Origin: Sphingobacterium thalpophilum
GTDB lineage: Bacteria; Bacteroidota; Bacteroidia; Sphingobacteriales; Sphingobacteriaceae
Reading direction: 5' to 3'
DNA: 64,000 bases
Assembly: GCF_901482695.1 (NCBI RefSeq)
Contig: NZ_LR590484.1
Span: 248,001-312,000, forward strand
The notes beneath the pieces are model-generated. The model was given only the letters and a program-made list of their open reading frames with translations, ran no database searches and was not told the origin of the DNA. Shown here piece after piece: positions 8,708 to 18,704 of the stretch. Numbering within the stretch: position 1 is the first letter of the stretch; each line of letters begins with the position of its first letter. Position numbers and translations under genes: made by a program.

Positions 8708-9739
8708 ATGCCCTTTTTAGATCACGTTCTACAAGTTCCTACCTACGGATGGAAAGACAACAATGGAAATCTCGTAAAGCCAAGTAAAAAACAAATTGTT
8801 AAGGAATTCTTCAAACGCCTCAATATCATCAAAGACAGACGAAATTGGTTGCCATTTTTTAGTTGGGCTAAAGTCATTTGCCTCGTTCCTTTTTTTATCG
8901 TTTTCCTGAGATATCACTTTAATTGGTGGACGGTGCTTGCGGCATTCGTCTACAGTATGATCGTAATGGGAACTCACGGAACGATATGGCATCATCGATT
9001 TGCCACGCATGGAGCATTTAAATTTCGTAACCGATTCTGGCGCTTCTTCACACAGAATCTGACTATCAACGTAATTCCCGAAGAGATCTATGTGATATCC
9101 CATCATGTACATCATGCCAAATCAGATCAGCCAGGCGACCCCTATAATGCACAAGCTGGCTTTTTATACTGTTTCTTAGCGGACGTAAATCATCAACCCA
9201 TTGCAAAGAACCTAACGGAGAAATCTTACAACCGTGTCAAGCGCCTCATGCAACATACGGGGGTAACTGGTAATAGCTATGCACAATATCAAAAGTGGGG
9301 CTCTTATGTAAGGCCTTCTTTTGCCATTTGGTCATGGATATTGAATTGGACATTCTGGTATATCATATTTTACTTGATCGGCGGCCATGCTCTTGCCTGT
9401 ACACTATTTGGCGCCGCTGGATTTTGGGCTGTTGGTGTGCGGACATTCAACTATGAGGGCCACGCAAAAGGACAGGATAAACAACGTGAAGGTATTGACT
9501 TCAATGATAAAGATAAATCTATAAATCAGCTCTGGCCCGGAATCGTGGCGGGTGAATGGCACAACAATCATCACTTATACCCTAAAAGCGCAAGAAGCGG
9601 CTTTAAACCCTACCAGATCGATCTCGCGTGGTGCTATATAAAAGTCATGCATAAACTTGGCGCTGTAAGGAGCTATCGGGATGACAAAAAAAGATTTGAC
9701 GAGCAGTATCGTATTCCCTTCTTAAAATCCAAGACTTAA
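8708..9739 (+). CDS. Membrane fatty-acid desaturase (acyl-CoA/acyl-lipid desaturase family)
   Basis: The 343-residue membrane protein contains the three histidine boxes of the family that bind the di-iron centre: WHHRFATH (about 93-100), SHHVHH (about 131-136) and GEWHNNHH (about 282-289), plus GHAKG near 258. Hydrophobic segments (about 60-85 and 205-235) flank the boxes. It introduces a double bond into a fatty acyl chain using O2 and an external electron donor, which would tune membrane fluidity. It is preceded by a 258-bp gap and followed by an unrelated stress protein, so it is probably transcribed alone. Regiospecificity is not deducible. Confidence 0.9.
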   Translation: MPFLDHVLQVPTYGWKDNNGNLVKPSKKQIVKEFFKRLNIIKDRRNWLPFFSWAKVICLVPFFIVFLRYHFNWWTVLAAFVYSMIVMGTHGTIWHHRFATHGAFKFRNRFWRFFTQNLTINVIPEEIYVISHHVHHAKSDQPGDPYNAQAGFLYCFLADVNHQPIAKNLTEKSYNRVKRLMQHTGVTGNSYAQYQKWGSYVRPSFAIWSWILNWTFWYIIFYLIGGHALACTLFGAAGFWAVGVRTFNYEGHAKGQDKQREGIDFNDKDKSINQLWPGIVAGEWHNNHHLYPKSARSGFKPYQIDLAWCYIKVMHKLGAVRSYRDDKKRFDEQYRIPFLKSKT

Positions 9740-9946
9740 AATTCTTAACCTGCTTTTCTAGAGTTGAAAACTGCTTAGGACAAGTAACGGAAAAACCGCT
9801 TACTTATATTCTGCCGAATCGATTAAACGGTCGGGAAAAAGATGAGTCAAAATAATAACGTAATATTTCGTTCATTTTGCGTATTAAGAGCTTGAACGCA
9901 TTTTAGTCCGCTAATGTTTTTCGTATTAATATTATAGCAATACGTT

Positions 9947-10435
9947 ATGGCAAATCTCTACCTCGACAATAAAGGAACGGTATCCATGCTTAAAGCAATG
10001 CTTACTGAAATTCACACTGGAATTGTATGCACTACAGCACACACAGAAGATTTTCCAGACATAGAATCGATGAAAACCAAAGATGTTGATCAACAGGGCA
10101 ACATTTGGTATATGTTTTCTTCGGAAAGTCCGGCTTATAAAAACTTGCAGCATAACAATAACGTAACATTGATTTATACGCTACCGATCAAGTCACAGCT
10201 GGTGCGGATAATAGGTAAGGGTGAAATCAGTAGAAGTGTATCCAAGATCTATCAGTATTGGTCAAACAGTGATGAGAAACAGTTTGAACAAGGAAGAGAC
10301 GATCCCAGGATAAGGCTATTAAAAATTAATATCGAATCCTCACAATGTCTGAAATTCAGCTCAAACAGTATTATCAGTATCTTAAAACTGCTCGGCAGGG
10401 CTATTGGGGGACGTGATACCGATCCTGATGCTTAA
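9947..10435 (+). CDS. Pyridoxamine 5'-phosphate oxidase-fold protein (general stress protein 26-like)
   Basis: The 162-residue protein shows the split-barrel PNPOx pattern: GIVCTTAHTEDFPDIESMKTK, then GNIWYMFSSESPAYKNLQHNNNVTLIY, then QLVRIIGKGEIS and a C-terminal region around KINIESSQCLKF. It fits the cluster related to general stress protein 26, which binds FMN or F420-like flavins; true PdxH residues are not evident. The first Met (MANLYLDNK) fits the family start. It is convergent with surE, only 18 nt between stops, with no strong terminator between them. Confidence 0.72.
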   Translation: MANLYLDNKGTVSMLKAMLTEIHTGIVCTTAHTEDFPDIESMKTKDVDQQGNIWYMFSSESPAYKNLQHNNNVTLIYTLPIKSQLVRIIGKGEISRSVSKIYQYWSNSDEKQFEQGRDDPRIRLLKINIESSQCLKFSSNSIISILKLLGRAIGGRDTDPDA

Positions 10436-10453
10436 TAAAAAAATAGGCCGGCA

Positions 10454-11197
10454 TTAACCGTTTGATTTCTTTTCCATTGCCAGTCGGGCGGCAAGCTCTT
10501 CGTGTGCAGTGAGATCTAACCGAAGCGGGGTTATTGAAACGAGGCCATGCTCAACCGCCCATCGGTCAGTTCCCTCTTCGGCTCGCTCGAGGGGCACGAC
10601 CGTAATCCAATAATGTTTCCTTCCCATGGGATCTTGGCCCGGCACAACATTACCGTCATATAAGCGCACGGATTGCCTTGTCCAGCACAATCCATTTGGT
10701 CTGGGCGGGAAATTAACATTGTAAAGTGAAGGTCCCTTGTCGCTTAGCAAGATTTCCAGAACATCGGTAGTCCATGAGGTGAGTCCATCAAAATCAGGCT
10801 CCGTCTTGCCAACGGGTGTACTCAAAGCAATCCCTGTGATACCTAAAAGCATCGCCTGTTTGGCTGCTGCAAGTGTTCCCGAATGCCACATGGAGTTACC
10901 AAGATTTGGCCCCATATTGATACCGGACAGAACGACCTGAGTATCTGGATACATATGCAAACCTAATGCGACACAGTCTGCTGGTGTTCCGTTGACGCGA
11001 TGAGCATCGATACCCTCGAAAGTAATGGGTGAACTTCGGTAGCTCAAAGGTCTAGAATGTGTTATAGCATGTCCCATAGACGACTGCTCGACATCCGGTG
11101 CGACTATCCTGACTGTACCAAACTGTTTAGCCGTTTTTGCCAATGCGGCTATTCCAGGAGAATATATGCCATCGTCGTTGGTAATTAATATATTCAT
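10454..11197 (-). CDS. surE: 5'/3'-nucleotidase SurE
   Basis: The protein of 247 residues begins MNILITNDDGIYSPGI, the exact SurE opening with the metal-binding Asp-Asp pair (residues 8-9). It continues with VAPDVEQSSMGHAIT, the substrate-loop Ser/Asn region RVNGTPADCVALGL and LSGINMGPNLG (Asn ligand). The open frame extends far upstream on this strand, but that extension only mirrors the divergent lipid kinase, so ATG at 11197 is chosen; AAAGAGA lies just before it. SurE dephosphorylates nucleoside monophosphates and short polyphosphates and is linked to stationary-phase survival. It diverges from the lipid kinase with 52 nt between starts. Confidence 0.95.
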   Translation of the reverse strand: MNILITNDDGIYSPGIAALAKTAKQFGTVRIVAPDVEQSSMGHAITHSRPLSYRSSPITFEGIDAHRVNGTPADCVALGLHMYPDTQVVLSGINMGPNLGNSMWHSGTLAAAKQAMLLGITGIALSTPVGKTEPDFDGLTSWTTDVLEILLSDKGPSLYNVNFPPRPNGLCWTRQSVRLYDGNVVPGQDPMGRKHYWITVVPLERAEEGTDRWAVEHGLVSITPLRLDLTAHEELAARLAMEKKSNG

Positions 11198-11249
11198 ATT
11201 TGTCTCTTTTCTTAGAAAACCAATCTCGTGCACAGATTGTTCAGCTGAT

Positions 11250-12152
11250 ATGAAAGAACAGGGCAAAACCGTAAGGCTAGTGCACAATCCAGCGGCGGGT
11301 AAGGAAGACAATGATGATGGAGATGAGCTAAGCCATCTTATTAAACAACACGGGTACCGTTGCAAAGCAGTGCTTAAAAAAGACGCAGTAAAAAATATGT
11401 CGGCACAAACCGATCTAATTGCCGTGGCAGGCGGAGATGGAACAATAAGATTGACGATCTTAGGGCTTCTGGAAAAAAAACTTCGTTTTAAAAGACCCAT
11501 TGCTATCCTTCCCCAAGGTACAGCGAACAACATTGCACTTTCTTTGGGCATCCCCTTGGACAACAAACTAGCCATCGATTTATGGAAACATGCACAACTC
11601 AAAAAATTTGATGTGGGAATGGTGTTGGGCCTAGACAAAAAAACACTACATTTTATAGAATCAATCGGTTTTGGGGTGTTTCCGATGCTCATCGAGAAAA
11701 TGAGCAACAAAAAACTTATCCATGCTACAAAAGAAGAAGAAATAAAAATGGCGATCGAAGAGCTTCGCAGAATAGCTGAAGTATTTCCTGCTGAAACGCT
11801 GAAACTAATCACAAGGTCCAATGTGATTGAAGAAGAATGCATAATGGTCGAGGTAATGAATATCGCACGAATGGGACCTCGCTTGGCGCTCTCGCCTGAT
11901 TCCGACCCAGGCGATGGACAATTTGAAGTAATTATCGTAACTAACGAGCATCGCCAGAAGCTGATCGATTTTATCGATGAAGTATTAGAGGGAAACAATC
12001 CTATATTTCCGATAAAGTCAATCAGGACGAATCGACTCGTGCTGAAATCGAAGGGAAAAGTAATGCATATTGATGACGAACTAACCAGCTACTCCGGCCA
12101 GAATATTACGATATCATTGCTGGACAGCTTAATTGAATTTATTGTAAAATGA
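11250..12152 (+). CDS. Diacylglycerol/lipid kinase family protein (YegS/DgkB-like)
   Basis: The 300-residue protein has the DAGK catalytic signature: VRLVHNPAAGK (about 8), the nucleotide loop VAGGDGTIR (about 63-71), and LPQGTANNIALSLGIP (about 94-109), then a C-terminal beta-sandwich domain with AL-SPDSDPGDGQFEV. It phosphorylates a lipid alcohol (diacylglycerol or sphingoid base) at the membrane. Sphingobacteriaceae make sphingolipids, so a sphingoid substrate is possible but only inference. The frame is open from 11166, overlapping surE; ATG at 11250 is preferred because family homology begins there. Confidence 0.85.
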   Translation: MKEQGKTVRLVHNPAAGKEDNDDGDELSHLIKQHGYRCKAVLKKDAVKNMSAQTDLIAVAGGDGTIRLTILGLLEKKLRFKRPIAILPQGTANNIALSLGIPLDNKLAIDLWKHAQLKKFDVGMVLGLDKKTLHFIESIGFGVFPMLIEKMSNKKLIHATKEEEIKMAIEELRRIAEVFPAETLKLITRSNVIEEECIMVEVMNIARMGPRLALSPDSDPGDGQFEVIIVTNEHRQKLIDFIDEVLEGNNPIFPIKSIRTNRLVLKSKGKVMHIDDELTSYSGQNITISLLDSLIEFIVK

Positions 12153-12212
12153 GCCGCTTACGTTATAGGTTTAGTATTTGAAACGACTTTGTTATTCTAA
12201 ATGGCATATCGG

Positions 12213-12698
12213 TTACGTATTTATCCTAGCAAGTATAGTATACAGCTTCTCCGGCTCAACCGGCTTGAAGAGCCAGTTATCTACACCTAAAGAATTACAA
12301 AGTGAGGCCACATCTTTTTCTTGTTTATCGAATATTGCGATAATCGGTTGCACATAATTTTGATTAAAAATCTTCTCGCGAATCTTTCTTATGGTTTCAA
12401 TTCCACTCATTATGGGAAGTTCATTATCTATTATAATACAACCAAATTGGCGCCCCCGCATCAACATCTGCAATACTTCAAACCCATTTCTGACCTGTGT
12501 GAATTCAATTTTCTTGGAAGTAAGCATTTGAGTTAAGGAATTTCGAACCAATTCATCTTCAGCAACGACAAGCACCTCTTTGATTTTAGTCAGCACAGAC
12601 CAATTGTTGGTTTCCCATACAGCGGGTACTTTAATGTCGAAAAAAAAACGGCTACCAACGCCCGCTTTACTGTTGAGCTGCAGCTCACTACCCATCAT
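12213..12698 (-). pseudogene. C-terminal part of a split hybrid histidine kinase: end of ATPase domain plus receiver domain
   Basis: This 161-codon frame starts MMGSELQLNSKAGVGSRF, which is the last strand of a histidine-kinase HATPase domain, not a natural protein start. It then carries a full receiver domain with acidic pair ED (about 47), phospho-acceptor in IIIDNELP (about 88) and the Lys in WLFKP (about 146). It joins the preceding ORF perfectly if one A is removed from the A5 run at 12698-12702. It may still be translated by re-initiation, since its ATG overlaps the upstream stop by 11 nt. A sequencing error would give the same picture. Confidence 0.75.
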
Positions 12699-15024
12699 TT
12701 TTAAGGAGCCGATTTGAGATAGTCAGTCCCAAACCGGTCCCGCCGTACCGTTTGGTCATCGACGTATCCTCTTGGGAAAAAGCTTCAAATATTCTCATCT
12801 GCTTCTCTTCTTTGATTCCTATACCGGTATCTTGAACGCTGAAACGCAATACCGCATGTTCAGGCCCCATAGACAGTACATTGATTATCAGTTGAATTTC
12901 TCCCTTTTCAGTAAACTTCATGGCGTTGCTCAGCAGATTCATCAAGACCTGCTTGAGGCGAAGCCCGTCTATCTCTACGTAATGAGGAGCTTTAGGATCG
13001 ATGTCTAAATGAAATTCCAAATTCTTAGCTTTAATCTGAACATTAAAAAAATTCTCCAGCTGAATGATAATCTCGTGAAGATCAGTTTGTTCGATATCCA
13101 GCTCCAACTTCCCCGCTTCAATTTTGGAGAAATCAAGAATATCGTTTATGATACTGAGTAAAAGGTTAGCGGACTGATCAACGATAGATAGGTACTCACG
13201 TTGAGTATCGTCTAATGCAGTCCGAGTTAATAAATCAGTAAACCCAACGATTCCATTAAGCGGTGTTCGAATCTCATGGCTCATATTAGCTAAAAATTCT
13301 GATTTTGCGGCACTAGCCTGTTCAGCTAATGTCTTTGCTTTTTCAAGTTCTTCACGCTGATGGATAATCTTACTAATATCTGTTGCGACCCCCAGATAAC
13401 CAACAACTTTGTTTTCAATATCACGAATGATAGTCACGGCCAACGAAACAAATAGTAGCGTTCCATCCTTCCTTACATATGTCCATTCGCGCTGTTCCGC
13501 TCCGTAGAGTTCCGCAGTTTCCACAAACACCCGGAAACCCGTCACAGGATATCCCAACTCCTGTTGCAGCTCTTGTGCTCTCCATGTCAGTTCGCGCTCC
13601 AGATGAAAATGGATTGGCGTTAATTTGCCTATCATTTCTTCACTATCGTACCCTAATAGATTTTCAGCTCCCTTGTTAAATAATGTTATTATACCATCGG
13701 TATTTGTAGCAATAATAGCTACTGCAGAAGTGGCCTCCAATACATCTTCGAAAAGCTTTTTTGAATTTGAGGATTCTGCTTCCATTCGTTTCCGTTTGTC
13801 GATATCCTGAAACGTGCCATAAAGACGTATGCACGTACCATCCTCAAAGTCGGCATTTCCAAGGGCACGTACCCAAAGCTCTCTTCCTTTAAAAGTTACA
13901 ATTTCGAGCTCAAGATCCCAAGGCTGCCCATTGGCAATAGCTCGTTCAATAGCTTGAAGAAGATTATTTCTATGCATTCCTTCTTTATAGAAATTCAGCG
14001 CCGTGGTGAAATCTGGCTCATAATCCTTCGGCACCTCGTGAATCTCCTTGGTGATCTCGGACCAAATGATTTTCCCATCCTTAATCGAATACTCCCAACC
14101 TCCGACGCGTGCGACGCGCCCTGTGCGTGTCAACAGAGCTTGTACATGCTTGAGATCCTTCTCCAGAAAATGCTGTTCGGTTATATCTACAGCATTACCG
14201 ATCACATAGGGTTTCTTGCTTCCGTTCGTTTGCAGTATGTTGTTAAACATCCAAATACGCAGCTCCCCAGTACTTGTCATCGTGCGCATTTCCCCTTTAA
14301 CAATTTCGTTTTTGACGATTTCTTCCAAGTATTTTTTCAAGTTATCGTGCCCCTCGCCTGGCACGATATCGAAAAGAGACAGCTTTTCTATTTCAGTTTT
14401 GCTATAGCCCAAAATTCTGGCACCCGCCTCATTCACAGTAATAAAATTACCTTCTAGGTCATGCGTACACATGAGGCTCTGAGAATTATCAAAGAACGCT
14501 TTTAGCTTCTGTTCACTTTCTTTATACTTTTCTCTCTCTTTTCTATTGACAATCAATGCAACGGCCTCGTCCCGCAATAGTGACAGGATATGTTTTTGGG
14601 TTTCATCAAGCTGTCGGGGAATACGGTCGATAACACAGAGCGCACCCAAAGCATATCCATTGGGATCAATCAAAGGAATCCCGGCATAATAACGGATATG
14701 AGGGTCAGCGATAACAAGCAAATTGGATTTAAATCTTTCGTCTTTTTTGGCATCTTCTACTTCCAGGAGCCGGTCGTTAGCCAATGCATATTGGCAAAAT
14801 GATAAATCACGCGGAGTCTCTTTGACATCAAGCCCTACACGAGATTTAAACCACTGGCTATCTTTATCTACCAATGATAGGAGTGAAATAGGGGTTCCAC
14901 ACACTAACGAGGCAATCTGGGTTATCCGGTCAAACTCTTCTTCGCTTGCAGTATGAAGAATTTCATATTCATGCAATGCACGAATTCGTTCAGATTCATA
15001 TGTTGAGGAGGATTTTGCGCTCAT
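12688..15024 (-). pseudogene. Hybrid sensor histidine kinase (GAF-PAS-PAS-PAS-HisKA-HATPase), frameshifted before the end of the ATPase domain
   Basis: The 778-codon frame encodes, in order, a GAF domain (about 25-160, with FCQYAL and YYAGIPL), PAS/PAC modules (about 165-290, 305-420 and 430-560), a HisKA dimerisation domain with [19 protein letters not shown] (His about 581), and a HATPase_c domain with NLLSNAMKFTEKG, DTGIGI and GGTGLGLTISNRLL. It ends LLKNDG just after the G2 box, while the expected LLKMMGSELQL continues in the next frame (12213-12698). Joined length would be about 936 residues. There are no membrane segments, so it senses a cytoplasmic signal. The ATPase core motifs are present, so the shortened product might fold, but the missing last strand and receiver make normal function doubtful. 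Confidence 0.8.
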
Positions 15025-15136
15025 AAGAAGTCTATAAAGGTATATTATACTTCTTGGAACAATTCCTCACGCAGAATTGTTTACAAAGTGCATGCAGGTC
15101 CTGACGAGGAAAATGAAAAAAAGGTGATTGCAGAGA

Positions 15137-15835
15137 CTATGGTTTAATTTGCTTTTTTATCTCAAATTTTTTAAAAAAATAAAGAACCAATAAAAATTGA
15201 GTATATCCATAAATAGCATCCTCAATGGGAATCGTAAGTACCCGGATTCCCATAAAGTCCTTTGGATTATAATTAACTATAGGCGATTGTAACCCAGTAC
15301 CCGTAAGAATTCCATTGACAGGTAAAAACCCCAGCATAAGCAAGGTAAAAACTAGAGATGCCTGACTAATCCATTGTATACGCAGCAAAAAGTGAAAAGT
15401 CAATAATGTCACGATAGTCACAATTGCTGTTACCAAAGTGTAAATACGATCCGTGTAACGGAGAGCCAGAACAGCGCACACAACAACACTGACAAACACG
15501 ATGATATTGTTAAACGCACTGAGATACTGCACATTAAAAAACTTATCAATGCAATAATATGTAAATACGCATGAAAACGGAATAAAGATGAAAAACAACC
15601 ATTCCTCCATCGGTAGTCCAGCTATCACCAAACCCACTGTATATCTACTATCAAACCACCATACACCCCGAATAGTAAACCAGATATCCCAGGCGATAAA
15701 AACAAAGGCAACAAGTGCAGATGCTTTTAAGAATGGAATAAATTGTTGGTCGAATCGAATCCGTCTATCAAAAGAAGCTATAAAACAGATAAAAACCGTA
15801 CAAAACAGAATTAAGCCGTAGGTATATTGCATCAT
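15137..15835 (-). CDS. Lycopene cyclase, fused CrtYc-CrtYd type
   Basis: This 232-residue polytopic membrane protein carries two related lycopene-cyclase domains. The signature PMEEWLFFIFIP (about 75-86) is diagnostic for the CrtYc/CrtYd family; the second repeat has IPIEDAIYGYTQFLL (about 203-217). Seven or so hydrophobic segments are visible. It would cyclise the ends of lycopene to beta-carotene. It is the last gene of the carotenoid operon; its ATG overlaps the crtZ stop (ATGA, 15832-15835), which implies translational coupling. This is the heterodimer-derived cyclase type, unrelated to the FAD-dependent CrtY of proteobacteria. Confidence 0.9.
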   Translation of the reverse strand: MMQYTYGLILFCTVFICFIASFDRRIRFDQQFIPFLKASALVAFVFIAWDIWFTIRGVWWFDSRYTVGLVIAGLPMEEWLFFIFIPFSCVFTYYCIDKFFNVQYLSAFNNIIVFVSVVVCAVLALRYTDRIYTLVTAIVTIVTLLTFHFLLRIQWISQASLVFTLLMLGFLPVNGILTGTGLQSPIVNYNPKDFMGIRVLTIPIEDAIYGYTQFLLVLYFFKKFEIKKQIKP

Positions 15836-16287
15836 GATTTTTCTTTGTCGTACATTTTAAAATATTTGGCAGGAACATACAAAAAGCCAAAGCACTCACC
15901 ATCTTCCTTACCTAAATGTTTATGGTGCTGTTTGTGTGCTCGTCTGAGCGCGAGGAAATATTTATTTCTGGTACGGCTTAAAAACCTGATACGCTGATGG
16001 ATGAAGATATCGTGTACAAAAAAATAAGCTATACCATATAGCATTATGCCTAAGCCGATGTAAAATAAGTAATTGTAGTTCTGCAAGGAGCCATGATACA
16101 TCAGTGCAATAGTGGGGAGCGAAAAAATAACAAAGAAGTAATCATTTTTTTCGAGGAATCCAGCATTACTATGGTCATGATGGTCTTTATGCAACACCCA
16201 TAAAAAACCATGCATGATATATTTATGGATGAGCCAAGTGGCTCCTTCCATGGAGATAAAGGTAATCAGGAGAACAATAAAATTCAT
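15832..16287 (-). CDS. crtZ: Beta-carotene hydroxylase
   Basis: The 151-residue membrane protein shows the histidine-rich boxes of CrtZ and the fatty-acid hydroxylase superfamily: HKYIMHG (about 21-27), HKDHHDHSN (about 33-41), HDIFIHQR and RAHKQHHKHLGKEDGECFGFL near the end, which is the CrtZ-specific tail. It adds 3-OH groups to the beta-ionone rings of beta-carotene, giving zeaxanthin. It sits between crtB (20-nt gap) and the cyclase (4-nt overlap). Length is close to the bacterial CrtZ average. Confidence 0.93.
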   Translation of the reverse strand: MNFIVLLITFISMEGATWLIHKYIMHGFLWVLHKDHHDHSNAGFLEKNDYFFVIFSLPTIALMYHGSLQNYNYLFYIGLGIMLYGIAYFFVHDIFIHQRIRFLSRTRNKYFLALRRAHKQHHKHLGKEDGECFGFLYVPAKYFKMYDKEKS

Positions 16288-16307
16288 TACATATAATCTT
16301 TCATGAT

Positions 16308-17144
16308 CTATAAATAAGCTACCTTATAACGCAGGTAGCTCTTAAAGGCTACATAAACTTTCTCTGTATTTGCTATGCGGATTCTGTTTTCCAAAATCTC
16401 TTTTGAGGATTTTTTCCTGATCTTCGCAAAAAGTGAAAGATAATATTTGTAAGCCAGATAGACACCAAATCTAGCTGTTTTTGGCAGCTTTTTTATTCCT
16501 AAGAGAGCTTCTTTAAATTCGCTATGGATTTCGTCCTCAATTTGACCTTTAAGTGAGTTATCGAATACATCCATATTCAAATTAGGAAAGTAGGTGCGAC
16601 CAAGAACGTGATAATCCTCTTTGATGTCACGTAAAAAATTTATTTTCTGAAATGCTGATCCAAGTTTCATAGCGTAAGGTTTCAACTCCTCATAACGCTG
16701 TTTATTACCTTCAGTGAAAACCTGAAGACACATCAAGCCGACGACTTCAGCAGATCCATAAATATATTCTTTATAACGTTCAGCATTATAGTCCACCTGC
16801 TTGAGGTCCATTGTCATACTATGAAGAAATTGGTTTATGAGTTCGCGGTCAATCGCATACTTGTGAACTGTCTCCTGAAAAGACTGTAATATCGGATTCA
16901 AAGAAATCCGCTCTTCAAGGGCATAATCCGTTTCCAGGTAGAGACGTCCCAACAAGCGTTGCCGATCATAGCCATAAAAACTGTCAACAATTTCGTCTGC
17001 CAGTCTTACATAACCGTAAATGGCATAAATACTATCGCGTATACTGGGTTTCAAGGCTAAAATACCGAGCGAAAAACTCGTGCTGTATTTTTCTGTTGTC
17101 TTTTTGCTAACTTCGTAAGCCAGCTCATCAAATAGCTTTTTCAT
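16308..17144 (-). CDS. crtB: Phytoene synthase
   Basis: The 278-residue protein has the trans-isoprenyl diphosphate synthase signatures. The first Asp-rich motif is ADEIVDSF (about 49-56); the second region is NFLRDIKEDYHVLGRTYFP (about 168-186), with the DxxxD arrangement and the family RxYFP. It condenses two geranylgeranyl diphosphates to phytoene, the first committed step. Its start lies 4 nt after the crtI stop, consistent with one transcript. Length is near the lower end of the family range, with no missing motif. Confidence 0.94.
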   Translation of the reverse strand: MKKLFDELAYEVSKKTTEKYSTSFSLGILALKPSIRDSIYAIYGYVRLADEIVDSFYGYDRQRLLGRLYLETDYALEERISLNPILQSFQETVHKYAIDRELINQFLHSMTMDLKQVDYNAERYKEYIYGSAEVVGLMCLQVFTEGNKQRYEELKPYAMKLGSAFQKINFLRDIKEDYHVLGRTYFPNLNMDVFDNSLKGQIEDEIHSEFKEALLGIKKLPKTARFGVYLAYKYYLSLFAKIRKKSSKEILENRIRIANTEKVYVAFKSYLRYKVAYL

Positions 17145-17148
17145 GGTC

Positions 17149-18621
17149 TTATAGTGATAACTTTATGACTTCTTTTGCAACGATCTTTCCGGAAATAATA
17201 GCTGGTGGAACACCGGGCCCCGGCACGGTTAATTGTCCAGTATAAAATAAATTGTGGATTTTCTTATTTTTAATTTTTGGCTTCCACACTGCTGTCTGTT
17301 TTAAGGTGTTAGCCAGCCCATAAGCATTGCCCGCGTAGGCGTTATAATCGCGTGAGAAATCGCTGACACAGTAACTCCGTTTATAAACAAGCTTTCTATA
17401 CAGATCTTTAGTCCCAGTGTATTCTTCCAAGCGTGAAAGCATACGGAGCAAATACTCTTCCCGTATTGCCTCATCATCAGAAATACCTGTGGCTAATGGC
17501 ATCAACAGGAAGATGTTTTCGTGATTCTGCGGTGCTACATTTTGATCTGTTTTCGACGGACAGCAGGCATAAAAGAGTGGTTTCTCAGGCCATTTTTTTT
17601 CCTCATATATACATCTAATATGATCGTCCAGATGATGTTCAAAGAAAAGGGTATGGTGGGCCAAATTGGGAACAATCGATTTAAATCCAAGATAGTAGAT
17701 CAAACTGGAGGGAGCAAATGTCCGACTTTTCCAATAGTGATCGCTATAGTTTTTGAGGTGCTGTGGGAGCAGTGATTCTATATACTGGTAGTCTGCAGAA
17801 GCGACGACAAGATCAAATTCTCTGAGTTCTCCATTTATGCGAATTGACCGGACTGCAGTATCCATAACATCGAAAGCCTCCACATTATGATTAAAATAAA
17901 AAGTAGCTCCTTGAAGCTCAGCAACCTTTTGCATGGCTAATACGAGCTGGTAAAATCCACCATTCGGGTAATGTGTCCCGAGCACATAGCCACCGTAATT
18001 CATAAGGCTATACAAGGCCGGTATATCTTTTGGAGAGGCCCCCAGAAATATGACCGGAAATTCCATCAATGCGCGTAGTCGTGGATCTGAAAAGTACTTG
18101 CTGACGTACGATCTAAAATTCGTAAACAGATCCAGTTTAAAAGCACTACTTGCAATCTTGGGTGATAGAAATTCGGTCCAGCTATAACAAGGTCTATTAA
18201 CAAAATCGCGCATCCCGACTTCATACTTAAATTTCGCAGCATCCATGAACTTGTCCAGTTTAGAGGCAGCTCCCGGTTCTATAGATTCGAATACCCGTCT
18301 GAGATCGTCATAAGATCCAGGAACACTGACTTTACCGGAATTAAAGACCATATCGAACTGGGGGTTAAGTGAAATCAACTGAAAAAAATCTGATGTATTA
18401 TAACCAAAATCTCCAAAGAAAGATTCGATTATATCGGGCATCCAATACCAGCTCGGTCCCATATCAAATTTAAAGCCTTCAGGAGTTGAAAACTGTCTTG
18501 CACGTCCTCCGGGCTGCGCATGCTTTTCAAAAACGTGCACATCATATCCTGCCTGAGATAAATAGGCCGCGGCAGAAAGCCCCGAAAATCCCGCCCCTAT
18601 TACAGCTACTTTCTTTTTCAT
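17149..18621 (-). CDS. crtI: Phytoene desaturase
   Basis: The 490-residue flavoprotein opens with the FAD-binding Rossmann motif VIGAGFSGLSAAAYLSQAG followed by the acidic end of the second strand and GGRA (about 6-42). DMGPSWYWMPD (about 73) and the C-terminal TVPGPGVPPAIISGK (about 463-477) are typical of bacterial-type CrtI. It desaturates phytoene stepwise, normally to lycopene, which the downstream cyclase needs. It is the first biosynthetic gene of the operon, 83 nt after the MarR gene on the same strand. Confidence 0.95.
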   Translation of the reverse strand: MKKKVAVIGAGFSGLSAAAYLSQAGYDVHVFEKHAQPGGRARQFSTPEGFKFDMGPSWYWMPDIIESFFGDFGYNTSDFFQLISLNPQFDMVFNSGKVSVPGSYDDLRRVFESIEPGAASKLDKFMDAAKFKYEVGMRDFVNRPCYSWTEFLSPKIASSAFKLDLFTNFRSYVSKYFSDPRLRALMEFPVIFLGASPKDIPALYSLMNYGGYVLGTHYPNGGFYQLVLAMQKVAELQGATFYFNHNVEAFDVMDTAVRSIRINGELREFDLVVASADYQYIESLLPQHLKNYSDHYWKSRTFAPSSLIYYLGFKSIVPNLAHHTLFFEHHLDDHIRCIYEEKKWPEKPLFYACCPSKTDQNVAPQNHENIFLLMPLATGISDDEAIREEYLLRMLSRLEEYTGTKDLYRKLVYKRSYCVSDFSRDYNAYAGNAYGLANTLKQTAVWKPKIKNKKIHNLFYTGQLTVPGPGVPPAIISGKIVAKEVIKLSL

Positions 18622-18704
18622 TTTTATTATTTAGTTCCTTCTGTCTTTAGAATATCCGTAAGGAATGACCATAAAAGTTATAAAATCATATTTTGGATTG
18701 CTTC

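Noticed and set aside
11198..11998. Long upstream extension of the surE frame (514 codons in all)
   Set aside because: The extension is antisense to the lipid kinase gene and has serine/isoleucine-rich low-complexity composition; SurE homology begins exactly at the Met at 11197.
13954..14457. 167-codon ORF on the + strand inside the split histidine kinase
   Set aside because: Antisense to well-defined PAS domains; no signature of its own.
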